From an uncultured Eubacteriales bacterium (GTDB lineage: Bacteria; Bacillota; Clostridia; Christensenellales; Christensenellaceae), in NCBI GenBank assembly GCA_900545085.1, contig UQXU01000089.1, forward strand, positions 1 through 7,270: a stretch of DNA of 7,270 nucleotides, given 5' to 3'. Positions 1-5,338 of this stretch are shown piece by piece. Under the pieces are notes generated by a model. That model saw only the letters and a list, made by a program, of their open reading frames with translations. It searched no databases and was not told the origin of the DNA. The position numbers and the translations under genes are program-made. Position 1 is the stretch's first letter; the number at the start of each line of letters is the position of its first letter.

Positions 1-222
1 ATGGTGTTCATGCCGGTTGTCTCCACGTTTATAATCTCGCGCCTTCTGGGCGGCTCAAACTATCTGATGTACGGAGATATATTGGAGAATCAGTTCATGC
101 TGCTGAGCGATTGGAACACGGGAAGTGCGCTGGCGATAGTCATGATGGTACTACTGGTGCTGAGCATGGCGATAATGCGAAAATACGATAAAGACGGGTC
201 GGAAGGAGGCGGTGTAGTATGA
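1..222 (+). CDS. potB: Spermidine/putrescine ABC transporter permease PotB, C-terminal fragment
   Basis: This is the last 73 codons of an inner-membrane permease of the binding-protein-dependent transport family; the window edge removes the rest, so the ATG at position 1 is probably an internal methionine. Visible are the PotB-type tail (F-M-P-V-V-S-T-F-I-I then L-L-G-G), a loop with N-Q-F, the G-S-A-L stretch, and a final hydrophobic helix at about residues 43-58 followed by a positively charged cytoplasmic end (R-K-Y-D-K-D). PotB and PotC form the heterodimeric channel through which PotA-driven ATP hydrolysis imports polyamines. Its stop overlaps the potC start in an ATGA arrangement, so the two are translationally coupled, and its last codons carry the potC Shine-Dalgarno. 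The name rests on the fragment plus the potC-potD context. A related permease for another cationic substrate cannot be excluded. Confidence 0.88.
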   Translation: MVFMPVVSTFIISRLLGGSNYLMYGDILENQFMLLSDWNTGSALAIVMMVLLVLSMAIMRKYDKDGSEGGGVV

Positions 223-1034
223 GAAAATTAAAGACCTTTTTTAAAAGATTTTATCTCGGGATACTGCTGCTTTTTCTGTATATGCCCATTCTAATGCTTA
301 CGGTTTATTCCTTTAACGAAGGAAAGACTATGGCGAAATGGTCCGGATTTTCGCTCAAGTGGTATCAACAGCTTTTTGCAGATCCTTCTATAACAGAGGC
401 GCTGTGGGTTACTCTTTCGGTTGCGGTTCTTTCTGCACTGATAGCGGTAATAATAGGAACTCTGGCGGCGATTGGCATATATGAATTTAAAAAGATAACC
501 AAGTCCATAACGGTGAATCTGACGTATATACCCATTATGAATGCGGATATAGTTACGGGCATATCCATGCTGCTGCTGTTTATATTTTTGCGCATACCGC
601 GCGGATACGGTACGCTGCTGATATCGCATATAGCGTTTAATATACCATATGTCATATTTTCCGTCATGCCGAGACTGAGGCGGATGGACAAAAACCTGTA
701 TGAGGCGGCGCTGGACATGGGCGCGAAGCCGGCGTATGCTTTGCGAAAGGTTCTGCTCCCCGAGCTAATGCCGGGGATAGTCAGCGGTTTTATAATGGCG
801 TTTACAATGTCGTTTGACGATTTTGTAATCAGCTTTTTCTCAACGCAGGGTATGGTAAACAATCTATCAATTTACGTATACTCTATGGCGCGCGTAGGCA
901 TAAATCCGAAGATAAACGCGCTCTCTGCTATAATGTTCGTCGCGGTTATACTTCTGCTTTTGATAAGCAATATACGCTCCATCCGCGCCGGGAAGCGGGA
1001 CAATATTGCTTTGGAAGGGAAAAAAGCAGGCTGA
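219..1034 (+). CDS. potC: Spermidine/putrescine ABC transporter permease PotC
   Basis: Second membrane subunit of the polyamine importer, 271 residues, a normal length for PotC. The ATG overlaps the potB stop (ATGA) and is preceded by AAGGAGG at 203-209, nine bases away, which fixes the start. About six membrane helices can be read, near residues 11-33, 63-88, 99-125, 131-150, 180-206 and 237-257. The cytoplasmic EAA loop that contacts the ATPase is present as E162-A-A with the conserved glycine at 168, followed by the usual L-P-E-L-M-P-G-I sequence. The N-terminal part (G-F-S-L-K-W-Y) is typical of the PotC/YdcV branch. A short basic tail (R-A-G-K-R, then K-K) ends the protein. Seen: fold and EAA motif. 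Known: family role in polyamine uptake. Inferred: partnership with PotB and PotD from the operon order. Confidence 0.94.
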   Translation: MRKLKTFFKRFYLGILLLFLYMPILMLTVYSFNEGKTMAKWSGFSLKWYQQLFADPSITEALWVTLSVAVLSALIAVIIGTLAAIGIYEFKKITKSITVNLTYIPIMNADIVTGISMLLLFIFLRIPRGYGTLLISHIAFNIPYVIFSVMPRLRRMDKNLYEAALDMGAKPAYALRKVLLPELMPGIVSGFIMAFTMSFDDFVISFFSTQGMVNNLSIYVYSMARVGINPKINALSAIMFVAVILLLLISNIRSIRAGKRDNIALEGKKAG

Positions 1035-1062
1035 GTAAAACTATATATTTTTATTGATAATT

Positions 1063-1072
1063 AAAGAGGAGG
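1063..1072 (+). promoter_or_regulatory. Ribosome binding site that selects the potD start
   Basis: AAAGAGGAGG ends eight bases before the TTG at 1081. An in-frame TTG at 1054 lies upstream of this site and would put nine extra residues, including charged ones, ahead of the signal peptide. The Shine-Dalgarno placement and the signal sequence both favour 1081. Confidence 0.8.
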
Positions 1073-1080
1073 ACACTATC

Positions 1081-2178
1081 TTGAAGAAAATTTTGGCTTT
1101 TGCGCTCAGCGCGGCGCTCATGCTCGGCGTTGCGTCAGGATGCAGCTCCGGGAGCTCATCCGATTCGCAAAACGAGGGCGGCTCCGGCGGGAAAGAGACT
1201 GTATATCTGCTCAACTGGGGAGAATATCTTGATCCTGATATACTCGCTAAGTTTAATTCAGAACACGACAATATAGAAGTGAAGGAACGCCGCGTCACAT
1301 CTAATGAGGAAATGTACACGATATGCTCGACCGAAGGCTCTGAGATAGATATCGTGGTGCCGTCTGAATATATGGTAGAGCAGATGAAAGAAGAAAATCT
1401 GCTGGCAAAGCTGGATTACAGCAGCATGAGCAACTTTGAGTATATCAAATCGGCGTCGGATACGCGCACGTTTGATCCGGACAGCGAGTATTCCGTACCG
1501 TATATGATCGGCACATTGGGTATAGTGTATAACACAACGATGGTTGACGATACCGTAGACAGCTGGGATATTCTCTGGAATGAGAAATACAAGGGCAAGA
1601 TAATGATGTACAATTCTATCAGAGATTCTCTCGCTGTTGCGTTAATACGTCTGGGATACGACATAAACACGACGGATCAATCTCAGGTAGAGGAGGCGGG
1701 GAAGCTTCTCATGGAGCAACGCGACGCGGGTATAGTTATGGCTTACGGAACGGACGATATAATGACGAGCATGATCTCCGGCACATGCGCTCTTGCCGTA
1801 GATTACAGCGGAGCTGCGGCTGCGGCGATATCTGAAAATTCTGATCTCAACTATGTAGTTCCTAAAGAGGGCAGCAATGTATGGGTAGATAATCTCTGTG
1901 TGCTTGAGTCATCAAAGCATAAGGACGCGGCTATGGAGTTCATAAACTATCTGTGCGAACCCGAGGTCGCCGCTGCGAATTCTAAGTACATAGGCTATAC
2001 CACGCCTAATGAGAAGGCTAAAGAATTAATGGCGGAGGATGAGGAAATGGCAGCTATGCTGGAGAATCCCGCGTATATAATGAAAAATGAATATTACGAC
2101 AGATGTGAGTACTATAAATATCTGGGCGACAGTCTTAAAATATACAATGACGTCTGGACGAAAGTGCTTACGTCTTAA
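1081..2178 (+). CDS. potD: Spermidine/putrescine-binding lipoprotein PotD
   Basis: Extracytoplasmic substrate-binding protein of the polyamine importer, 365 residues from a TTG start. A basic n-region (M-K-K), a hydrophobic core and a lipobox-like A-S-G-C give lipidation at Cys21, as expected for a membrane-anchored binding protein in a Gram-positive cell. A Ser/Gly-rich tether covers about residues 22-38. The mature domain opens with N-W-G-E-Y (Trp46, Glu48, Tyr49), which matches the PotD ligand-pocket Trp/Glu/Tyr cluster, and later has W-V-D-N (Trp268, Asp270), matching the second aromatic/acidic pair that binds the polyamine amines. The segment V-P-Y-M-I-G-T-L-G-I-V-Y-N is also characteristic. 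The gene follows potC after 46 bases and ends just before a strong terminator, so it closes the operon. The exact polyamine (spermidine or putrescine) cannot be read from sequence. Confidence 0.94.
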   Translation: MKKILAFALSAALMLGVASGCSSGSSSDSQNEGGSGGKETVYLLNWGEYLDPDILAKFNSEHDNIEVKERRVTSNEEMYTICSTEGSEIDIVVPSEYMVEQMKEENLLAKLDYSSMSNFEYIKSASDTRTFDPDSEYSVPYMIGTLGIVYNTTMVDDTVDSWDILWNEKYKGKIMMYNSIRDSLAVALIRLGYDINTTDQSQVEEAGKLLMEQRDAGIVMAYGTDDIMTSMISGTCALAVDYSGAAAAAISENSDLNYVVPKEGSNVWVDNLCVLESSKHKDAAMEFINYLCEPEVAAANSKYIGYTTPNEKAKELMAEDEEMAAMLENPAYIMKNEYYDRCEYYKYLGDSLKIYNDVWTKVLTS

Positions 2179-2189
2179 AATGAATGCAA

Positions 2190-2217
2190 AAAGGCAGGGA
2201 ATCCTGCCTTTATTTTA
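2190..2217 (+). terminator. Intrinsic terminator after potD
   Basis: GGCAGG (2193-2198) pairs with CCTGCC (2203-2208) around the four-base loop GAAT, extended by AAA/TTT to nine pairs, and is followed by a T-rich tail. The A-run on the 5' side gives T residues on the other strand too, so it may work in both directions. It starts 12 bases after the potD stop. Confidence 0.88.
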
Positions 2218-2226
2218 TTGCCGCGC

Positions 2227-2255
2227 TTGACAAAGATTTAGCGCAGGTCTAAAAT
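2227..2255 (+). promoter_or_regulatory. Orphan sigma-A-like promoter upstream of the argG leader region
   Basis: A perfect -35 TTGACA (2227-2232), a 17-base spacer and TAAAAT (2250-2255, five of six -10 positions). The predicted start is near 2262, about 257 bases before the argG start codon, just downstream of the potD terminator. No open reading frame with a ribosome site follows it before argG. The -10 overlaps one arm of a 7-bp inverted repeat, TAAAATA (2250-2256) and TATTTTA (2275-2281). It could drive a long argG leader or a small RNA, or be a chance match. No transcript evidence is available here. Confidence 0.45.
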
Positions 2256-2400
2256 AAACGCGGTGAGGAACATCTATTTTAACCGCATCGCAGAAAGGGC
2301 TTCGCCCCTCGTTCGCTTGTTGAATGACTGGGCGGTACCCCATTATTGAAGATAATTGTTCGTCAGCAGGAAAAGCTTGAATTTTTTTGGCGGAGCAGTT
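2256..2400 (+). other. Gene-free structured spacer upstream of argG; possible leader RNA, small RNA or interspersed repeat
   Basis: No credible gene lies in the 340 bases between potD and argG. This part has a GC-rich core with short pairings that exclude one another: GGGC (2297-2300) with GCCC (2304-2307) around the loop TTC, or CGCCC (2303-2307) with GGGCG (2330-2334). GGTACC (2334-2339) is palindromic. Further 3', ATTAT (2342-2346) and ATAAT (2352-2356) form a weak hairpin, and a run of seven T follows at 2382-2388. The layout resembles a leader or a small RNA. It does not match a T-box, whose conserved GGTGG-ACC element is absent, nor any riboswitch I recognise. A species-specific intergenic repeat is equally possible. 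Confidence 0.35.
2383..2395 (+). repeat. 13-bp direct repeat, copy 1
   Basis: TTTTTTGGCGGAG occurs here and again, identically, at 2482-2494. The two copies bracket the argG promoter. Function unknown. Confidence 0.7.
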
Positions 2401-2429
2401 ATAATTTATCGCAGAAAATAAAAAAAGTG

Positions 2430-2447
2430 CTTGCATAATTATTCATA
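2430..2447 (+). promoter_or_regulatory. Putative ARG box (ArgR/AhrC operator) overlapping the argG promoter
   Basis: The core TGCATAATTATTCA (2432-2445) matches the ARG-box core TGAATWWWWATTCA at 13 of 14 positions; only the third base differs. It overlaps the -35 and the first part of the spacer of the argG promoter, so a bound arginine repressor would block RNA polymerase. A weaker half-site, TGAATTTTTTT, lies upstream at 2378-2388. The match and its position are seen in the sequence; repression by ArgR with arginine as co-repressor is inferred from the family. Confidence 0.72.
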
Positions 2448-2459
2448 TAGGCGTATAAT
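2431..2459 (+). promoter_or_regulatory. argG promoter
   Basis: TTGCAT (2431-2436), a 17-base spacer and a perfect TATAAT (2454-2459) form a sigma-A-type promoter. Transcription would start near 2466 and leave a leader of about 53 bases, containing a small CCGC/GCGG hairpin (2477-2480 with 2489-2492) and the second copy of the 13-bp repeat. Confidence 0.78.
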
Positions 2460-2481
2460 TATGGGCATGAAGCTAACCGCG

Positions 2482-2494
2482 TTTTTTGGCGGAG
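2482..2494 (+). repeat. 13-bp direct repeat, copy 2
   Basis: Identical to 2383-2395 (TTTTTTGGCGGAG). This copy lies in the predicted argG 5' leader, 12 bases upstream of the Shine-Dalgarno, with its GGCGG part able to pair with CCGC at 2477-2480. Confidence 0.7.
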
Positions 2495-2505
2495 TAAATA
2501 AATTT

Positions 2506-2510
2506 GGAGG
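2506..2510 (+). promoter_or_regulatory. Ribosome binding site that selects the argG start
   Basis: GGAGG ends eight bases before the GTG at 2519. An in-frame TTG at 2504 overlaps this site and has no ribosome site of its own, so GTG 2519 is the better start. Confidence 0.8.
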
Positions 2511-2518
2511 ATAAGCAA

Positions 2519-3736
2519 GTGAAAAAGCTGAACAAGGTAGTGCTGGCGTATTCCGGCGGTCTGGATACTTCTATTATAATTCCGTGGCTAAAGGAAACGT
2601 ACGGATGCGAGGTTATTGCTGTAGCAGGAAACGTAGGCCAGGGCAAGGAACTGGACGGTCTGGAAGAGAAGGCTTTGCGCACGGGCGCGTCTAAGCTTTA
2701 CATAGAAGATTTGACTAAAGAATATATCGACGAGATCATCGTGCCTACGATGCAGGCCAATGCAATTTACGAAGGAAAGTATCTGCTCGGTACTTCTACG
2801 GCGCGTCCGATAATAGCTAAGCGTCTCGTAGAGATTGCATTAAAGGAAGGCGCAGACGCTATCTGCCACGGCGCGACGGGCAAGGGCAACGACCAGGTTC
2901 GTTTCGAGCTGACAATAAAGGCGCTCGCTCCCAATCTGGATGTAATCGCTCCTTGGAGAATTTGGGATATCAAGTCTCGTGAAGAGGAGATAGATTATGC
3001 TAATGCACGCGGTATAGAAGTTCCCGTAACTAAGGACCGCCCCTACAGCATGGACGCTAATATCTGGCATCTGTCTCACGAAGGCGCTGACCTGGAGGAT
3101 CCGTGGAATGAGCCCAAGAAGGATCTGCTTCTCATCTGCAAGAACCCTGAGGAAGCTCCGGACGAGCCGTTCTATTTTGAACTGGATTTTGAAAAGGGCG
3201 TTCCCACAGCTATCAATGGCGAGAAGCTGGATTCTGTAGAGCTGCTTACAAAACTCAATGAATTTGGCGCTGCAAACGGCGTGGGCATTGACGATATGGT
3301 AGAGAACCGTCTCGTAGGTATGAAATCCCGCGGTGTGTATGAGACTCCCGGCGGCCGCGTAATGTACACGGCTCACGCAGCTCTCGAGTCTATCACGCTC
3401 GATCGTCAGACAATGCACTACAAAGAGACAGTATCCTCCAAGTTTGCAGAGCTTGTTTACGACGGATTCTGGTATTCTCCGCTGCGCGAGGCTCTTTCCG
3501 CTTTCGTGACGTCCACTCAGCAGAATGTAACCGGTACGGTTCGCATGAAGCTCTACAAGGGCAACTGCGTAGCGGTAGGCATTAAGTCTCCGTATTCTCT
3601 GTACAATGAGGAGTATGCTACATTTGGCGAGGATGCCGTTTATGATCAGAAGGATGCACAGGGCTTTATTACTCTGCTCGGTCTGCCGCTCAAGGTTCGC
3701 GCTCTGATGAAGGCGGATCATCCCGACGCAAAGTAA
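2519..3736 (+). CDS. argG: Argininosuccinate synthase
   Basis: Cytoplasmic enzyme that joins citrulline and aspartate with ATP cleavage to AMP and pyrophosphate, giving argininosuccinate, the penultimate step of arginine synthesis. From the GTG start it is 405 residues, close to the usual 400 or so. The N-type ATP-pyrophosphatase loop A-Y-S-G-G-L-D-T-S is at residues 10-18. The substrate-binding block [10 protein letters not shown] begins at His117 and continues V-R-F-E to 130, and the conserved A-P-W-R-I-W and L-S-H-E-G segments follow. The C-terminal region carries the expected tetramerisation portion with G-F-W-Y-S-P and G-T-V-R. The gene has its own promoter with an ARG-box match and ends in a strong terminator, followed by argH. 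Its codon use looks more translation-optimised (more CTC, GTC and GCT) than its neighbours, as expected for a well-expressed enzyme. Confidence 0.97.
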   Translation: MKKLNKVVLAYSGGLDTSIIIPWLKETYGCEVIAVAGNVGQGKELDGLEEKALRTGASKLYIEDLTKEYIDEIIVPTMQANAIYEGKYLLGTSTARPIIAKRLVEIALKEGADAICHGATGKGNDQVRFELTIKALAPNLDVIAPWRIWDIKSREEEIDYANARGIEVPVTKDRPYSMDANIWHLSHEGADLEDPWNEPKKDLLLICKNPEEAPDEPFYFELDFEKGVPTAINGEKLDSVELLTKLNEFGAANGVGIDDMVENRLVGMKSRGVYETPGGRVMYTAHAALESITLDRQTMHYKETVSSKFAELVYDGFWYSPLREALSAFVTSTQQNVTGTVRMKLYKGNCVAVGIKSPYSLYNEEYATFGEDAVYDQKDAQGFITLLGLPLKVRALMKADHPDAK

Positions 3737-3760
3737 ATACAATAAATTGGATTTTCGCAG

Positions 3761-3786
3761 GGCGGAGGAAACTCCGCCTTTGTTTG
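3761..3786 (+). terminator. Intrinsic terminator between argG and argH
   Basis: GGCGGAG (3761-3767) and CTCCGCC (3772-3778) form a perfect seven-pair stem with a GAAA (GNRA-type) loop, followed by TTTGTTTG. It begins 24 bases after the argG stop. I see no clear -35/-10 pair between it and argH, so argH may depend on incomplete termination here or on a weak promoter I cannot recognise. Confidence 0.88.
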
Positions 3787-3829
3787 TATATAGCAGGACT
3801 AAAAAGATTCGTTTATTTAAGGAGATATA

Positions 3830-5203
3830 ATGGGCAAACTTTGGGGAGGACGCTTCCATAAAAACACAGATCCTTTTGCAGAAGGATTTCACTCGTCTAT
3901 TTCTTTCGATTCCAGGATGTACAAGCAGGATATACTCGGCAGCATTGCGCACGCGAGTATGCTTGGCAGACAGGGCATAATAGACAAAGGAGAATCGGAA
4001 CAGATAGTAGCGGGACTGAAAGCGATTCTGGAAGACATAGAACAGGGCAAGGTGGAATTCTCGCCGCATGACGAGGATATCCACATGAACATAGAAAAGC
4101 TGCTGACGGAGCGCATAGGAGAACCGGGAAAAAGACTGCACACGGGACGCAGCCGCAACGATCAGGTAGCTTTGGATTTTAGAATGTATCTCAAGGTACA
4201 AATAGAAGAAGTGCGCGAAGGGATAAAGAAGCTTGTGCTGACGCTGGCTGACATTGCGGAGAAAAATCTGGATACTATTATGCCGGCTTATACGCATCTG
4301 CAAAAGGCTCAGCCCACGACTTTGGCTCATCACATGATGGCTTACGCGCAGATGTTTACGCGCGATTACGACAGATTTGGCGAGTGCTATGTCCGCACTA
4401 ACTCCATGCCGCTCGGCTCCGGAGCGCTTTGTGCGACGACGTATCCGCTGGATAGACAGTCTGTTGCCGACGAACTGGGCTTTGCCGAAATAACGCCGAA
4501 CAGTCTTGACGCTGTGTCTGACCGCGATTTTGCAATAGAGTTTTTGTCTGATTCGTCCATATTGATGATGCATCTTTCACGTTTTTGCGAGGAAATTATA
4601 CTGTGGTCTACCGGAGAATTTGCGTTTGTGAATCTTTCGGACGCGTACTCTACCGGCTCCAGCATAATGCCTCAAAAGAAAAACCCTGACATGGCGGAGC
4701 TTATCCGCGGAAAGACGGGCAGAGTTTATGGAGATCTTATGGGAATGCTGACCGTTATGAAAGGGCTGCCTCTGGCGTATAACAAGGATATGCAGGAGGA
4801 CAAGGAGCTGGCTTTTGATGCTGCGGATACGATAAAGAGCTGCATTGCGGTGTTTGCAGGTATGATAGAGACGGCTGAGTTTAGAAAAGACAACATGTAC
4901 CGCACGGCGGGAGGCGGATTTACGAATGCGACGGACGCGGCGGATTATCTGGTGAAAAAAGGAATGCCTTTCCGAGATGCTCATGCAGTGATAGGAAACA
5001 TGGTCTACGAATGCGAGAAAAACGGAAGCGCCATAGCTGATCTTTCGGTTGAGGAGCTAAAGAAATTTTCGCCCGTATTCGGAGAGGATGTATACGATTT
5101 TATATCTCTCGAGGCTTGTGTAGCTCAGCGCAAGATAGTCGGCGGACCGGCTAAGGAGAGAGTGGCGGAGCATATCGCCGCGGTTAGAGCAAAAATGTCA
5201 TAA
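3830..5203 (+). CDS. argH: Argininosuccinate lyase
   Basis: Cytoplasmic enzyme that splits argininosuccinate into arginine and fumarate, the last step of arginine synthesis. It has 457 residues, normal for the family. The N-terminus K-L-W-G-G-R-F is diagnostic of the lyase. The loop with H-T-G-R-S-R-N-D-Q (about residues 104-112) binds substrate. T155-H156 in the A-Y-T-H-L-Q motif supplies the conserved histidine. The fumarase/aspartase-superfamily signature G-S-S-I-M-P-Q-K-K-N-P starts at Gly276 and carries the catalytic serine loop. The family is a homotetramer with active sites shared between subunits. The start ATG is supported by AAGGAG at 3819-3824. The gene follows argG after 93 bases with a terminator between them, so the pair is functionally linked but may not be fully co-transcribed. 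A terminator follows directly. Confidence 0.97.
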   Translation: MGKLWGGRFHKNTDPFAEGFHSSISFDSRMYKQDILGSIAHASMLGRQGIIDKGESEQIVAGLKAILEDIEQGKVEFSPHDEDIHMNIEKLLTERIGEPGKRLHTGRSRNDQVALDFRMYLKVQIEEVREGIKKLVLTLADIAEKNLDTIMPAYTHLQKAQPTTLAHHMMAYAQMFTRDYDRFGECYVRTNSMPLGSGALCATTYPLDRQSVADELGFAEITPNSLDAVSDRDFAIEFLSDSSILMMHLSRFCEEIILWSTGEFAFVNLSDAYSTGSSIMPQKKNPDMAELIRGKTGRVYGDLMGMLTVMKGLPLAYNKDMQEDKELAFDAADTIKSCIAVFAGMIETAEFRKDNMYRTAGGGFTNATDAADYLVKKGMPFRDAHAVIGNMVYECEKNGSAIADLSVEELKKFSPVFGEDVYDFISLEACVAQRKIVGGPAKERVAEHIAAVRAKMS

Positions 5204-5209
5204 AGAGCG

Positions 5210-5255
5210 AGACCTCTCATAGCTTCGTGAGCAAGCTTTGGGAGGTTTGTTTTTG
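5210..5255 (+). terminator. Intrinsic terminator after argH
   Basis: The outer stem AGACCTC (5210-5216) pairs with GAGGTTT (5242-5248), with one G-U pair. A nested stem AGCTT (5221-5225) pairs with AAGCT (5233-5237). A T-rich tail, TTTGTTTTTG, follows. It separates the arginine genes from the translocase gene. Confidence 0.75.
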
Positions 5256-5272
5256 CGCAATGACTGCGGCAC

Positions 5273-5301
5273 TTGTGAAAAAGCTGTCTTGGGTGTATAA
5301 T
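5273..5301 (+). promoter_or_regulatory. Promoter of the ftsK/spoIIIE gene
   Basis: TTGTGA (5273-5278, four of six -35 positions), a 17-base spacer and a perfect TATAAT (5296-5301). A second TATAAT overlaps at 5301-5306. The predicted leader is about 30 bases and holds AGGAAGAG (5326-5333) as the ribosome site. Its place after the argH terminator supports independent transcription of the translocase. Confidence 0.65.
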
Positions 5302-5338
5302 ATAATGTAATTTACTTATATATCTAGGAAGAGATGGG

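Noticed and set aside
1054..1080. Upstream TTG start for potD adding nine residues
   Set aside because: It lies ahead of the Shine-Dalgarno, has no ribosome site of its own, and would spoil the lipoprotein signal peptide with acidic residues.
2290..2345. T-box riboswitch upstream of argG, suggested by GGGCGGTACC
   Set aside because: The T-box antiterminator needs a TGG that pairs with the tRNA acceptor end; here it reads CGG. No specifier hairpin or following terminator stem could be found.
2215..2436. Minus-strand 73-codon frame in the potD-argG spacer
   Set aside because: No Shine-Dalgarno precedes its ATG, the start falls inside the argG promoter and ARG box, and the translation has no recognisable domain. 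More likely an open stretch in non-coding DNA.
2840..4573. Long minus-strand open frame (577 codons) opposite argG and argH
   Set aside because: It lies antisense to two clearly identified, full-length enzymes and crosses their intergenic terminator. Its translation is Arg/His/Tyr-rich low-quality sequence with no recognisable domain and no ribosome site, so it is a shadow of plus-strand codon bias.
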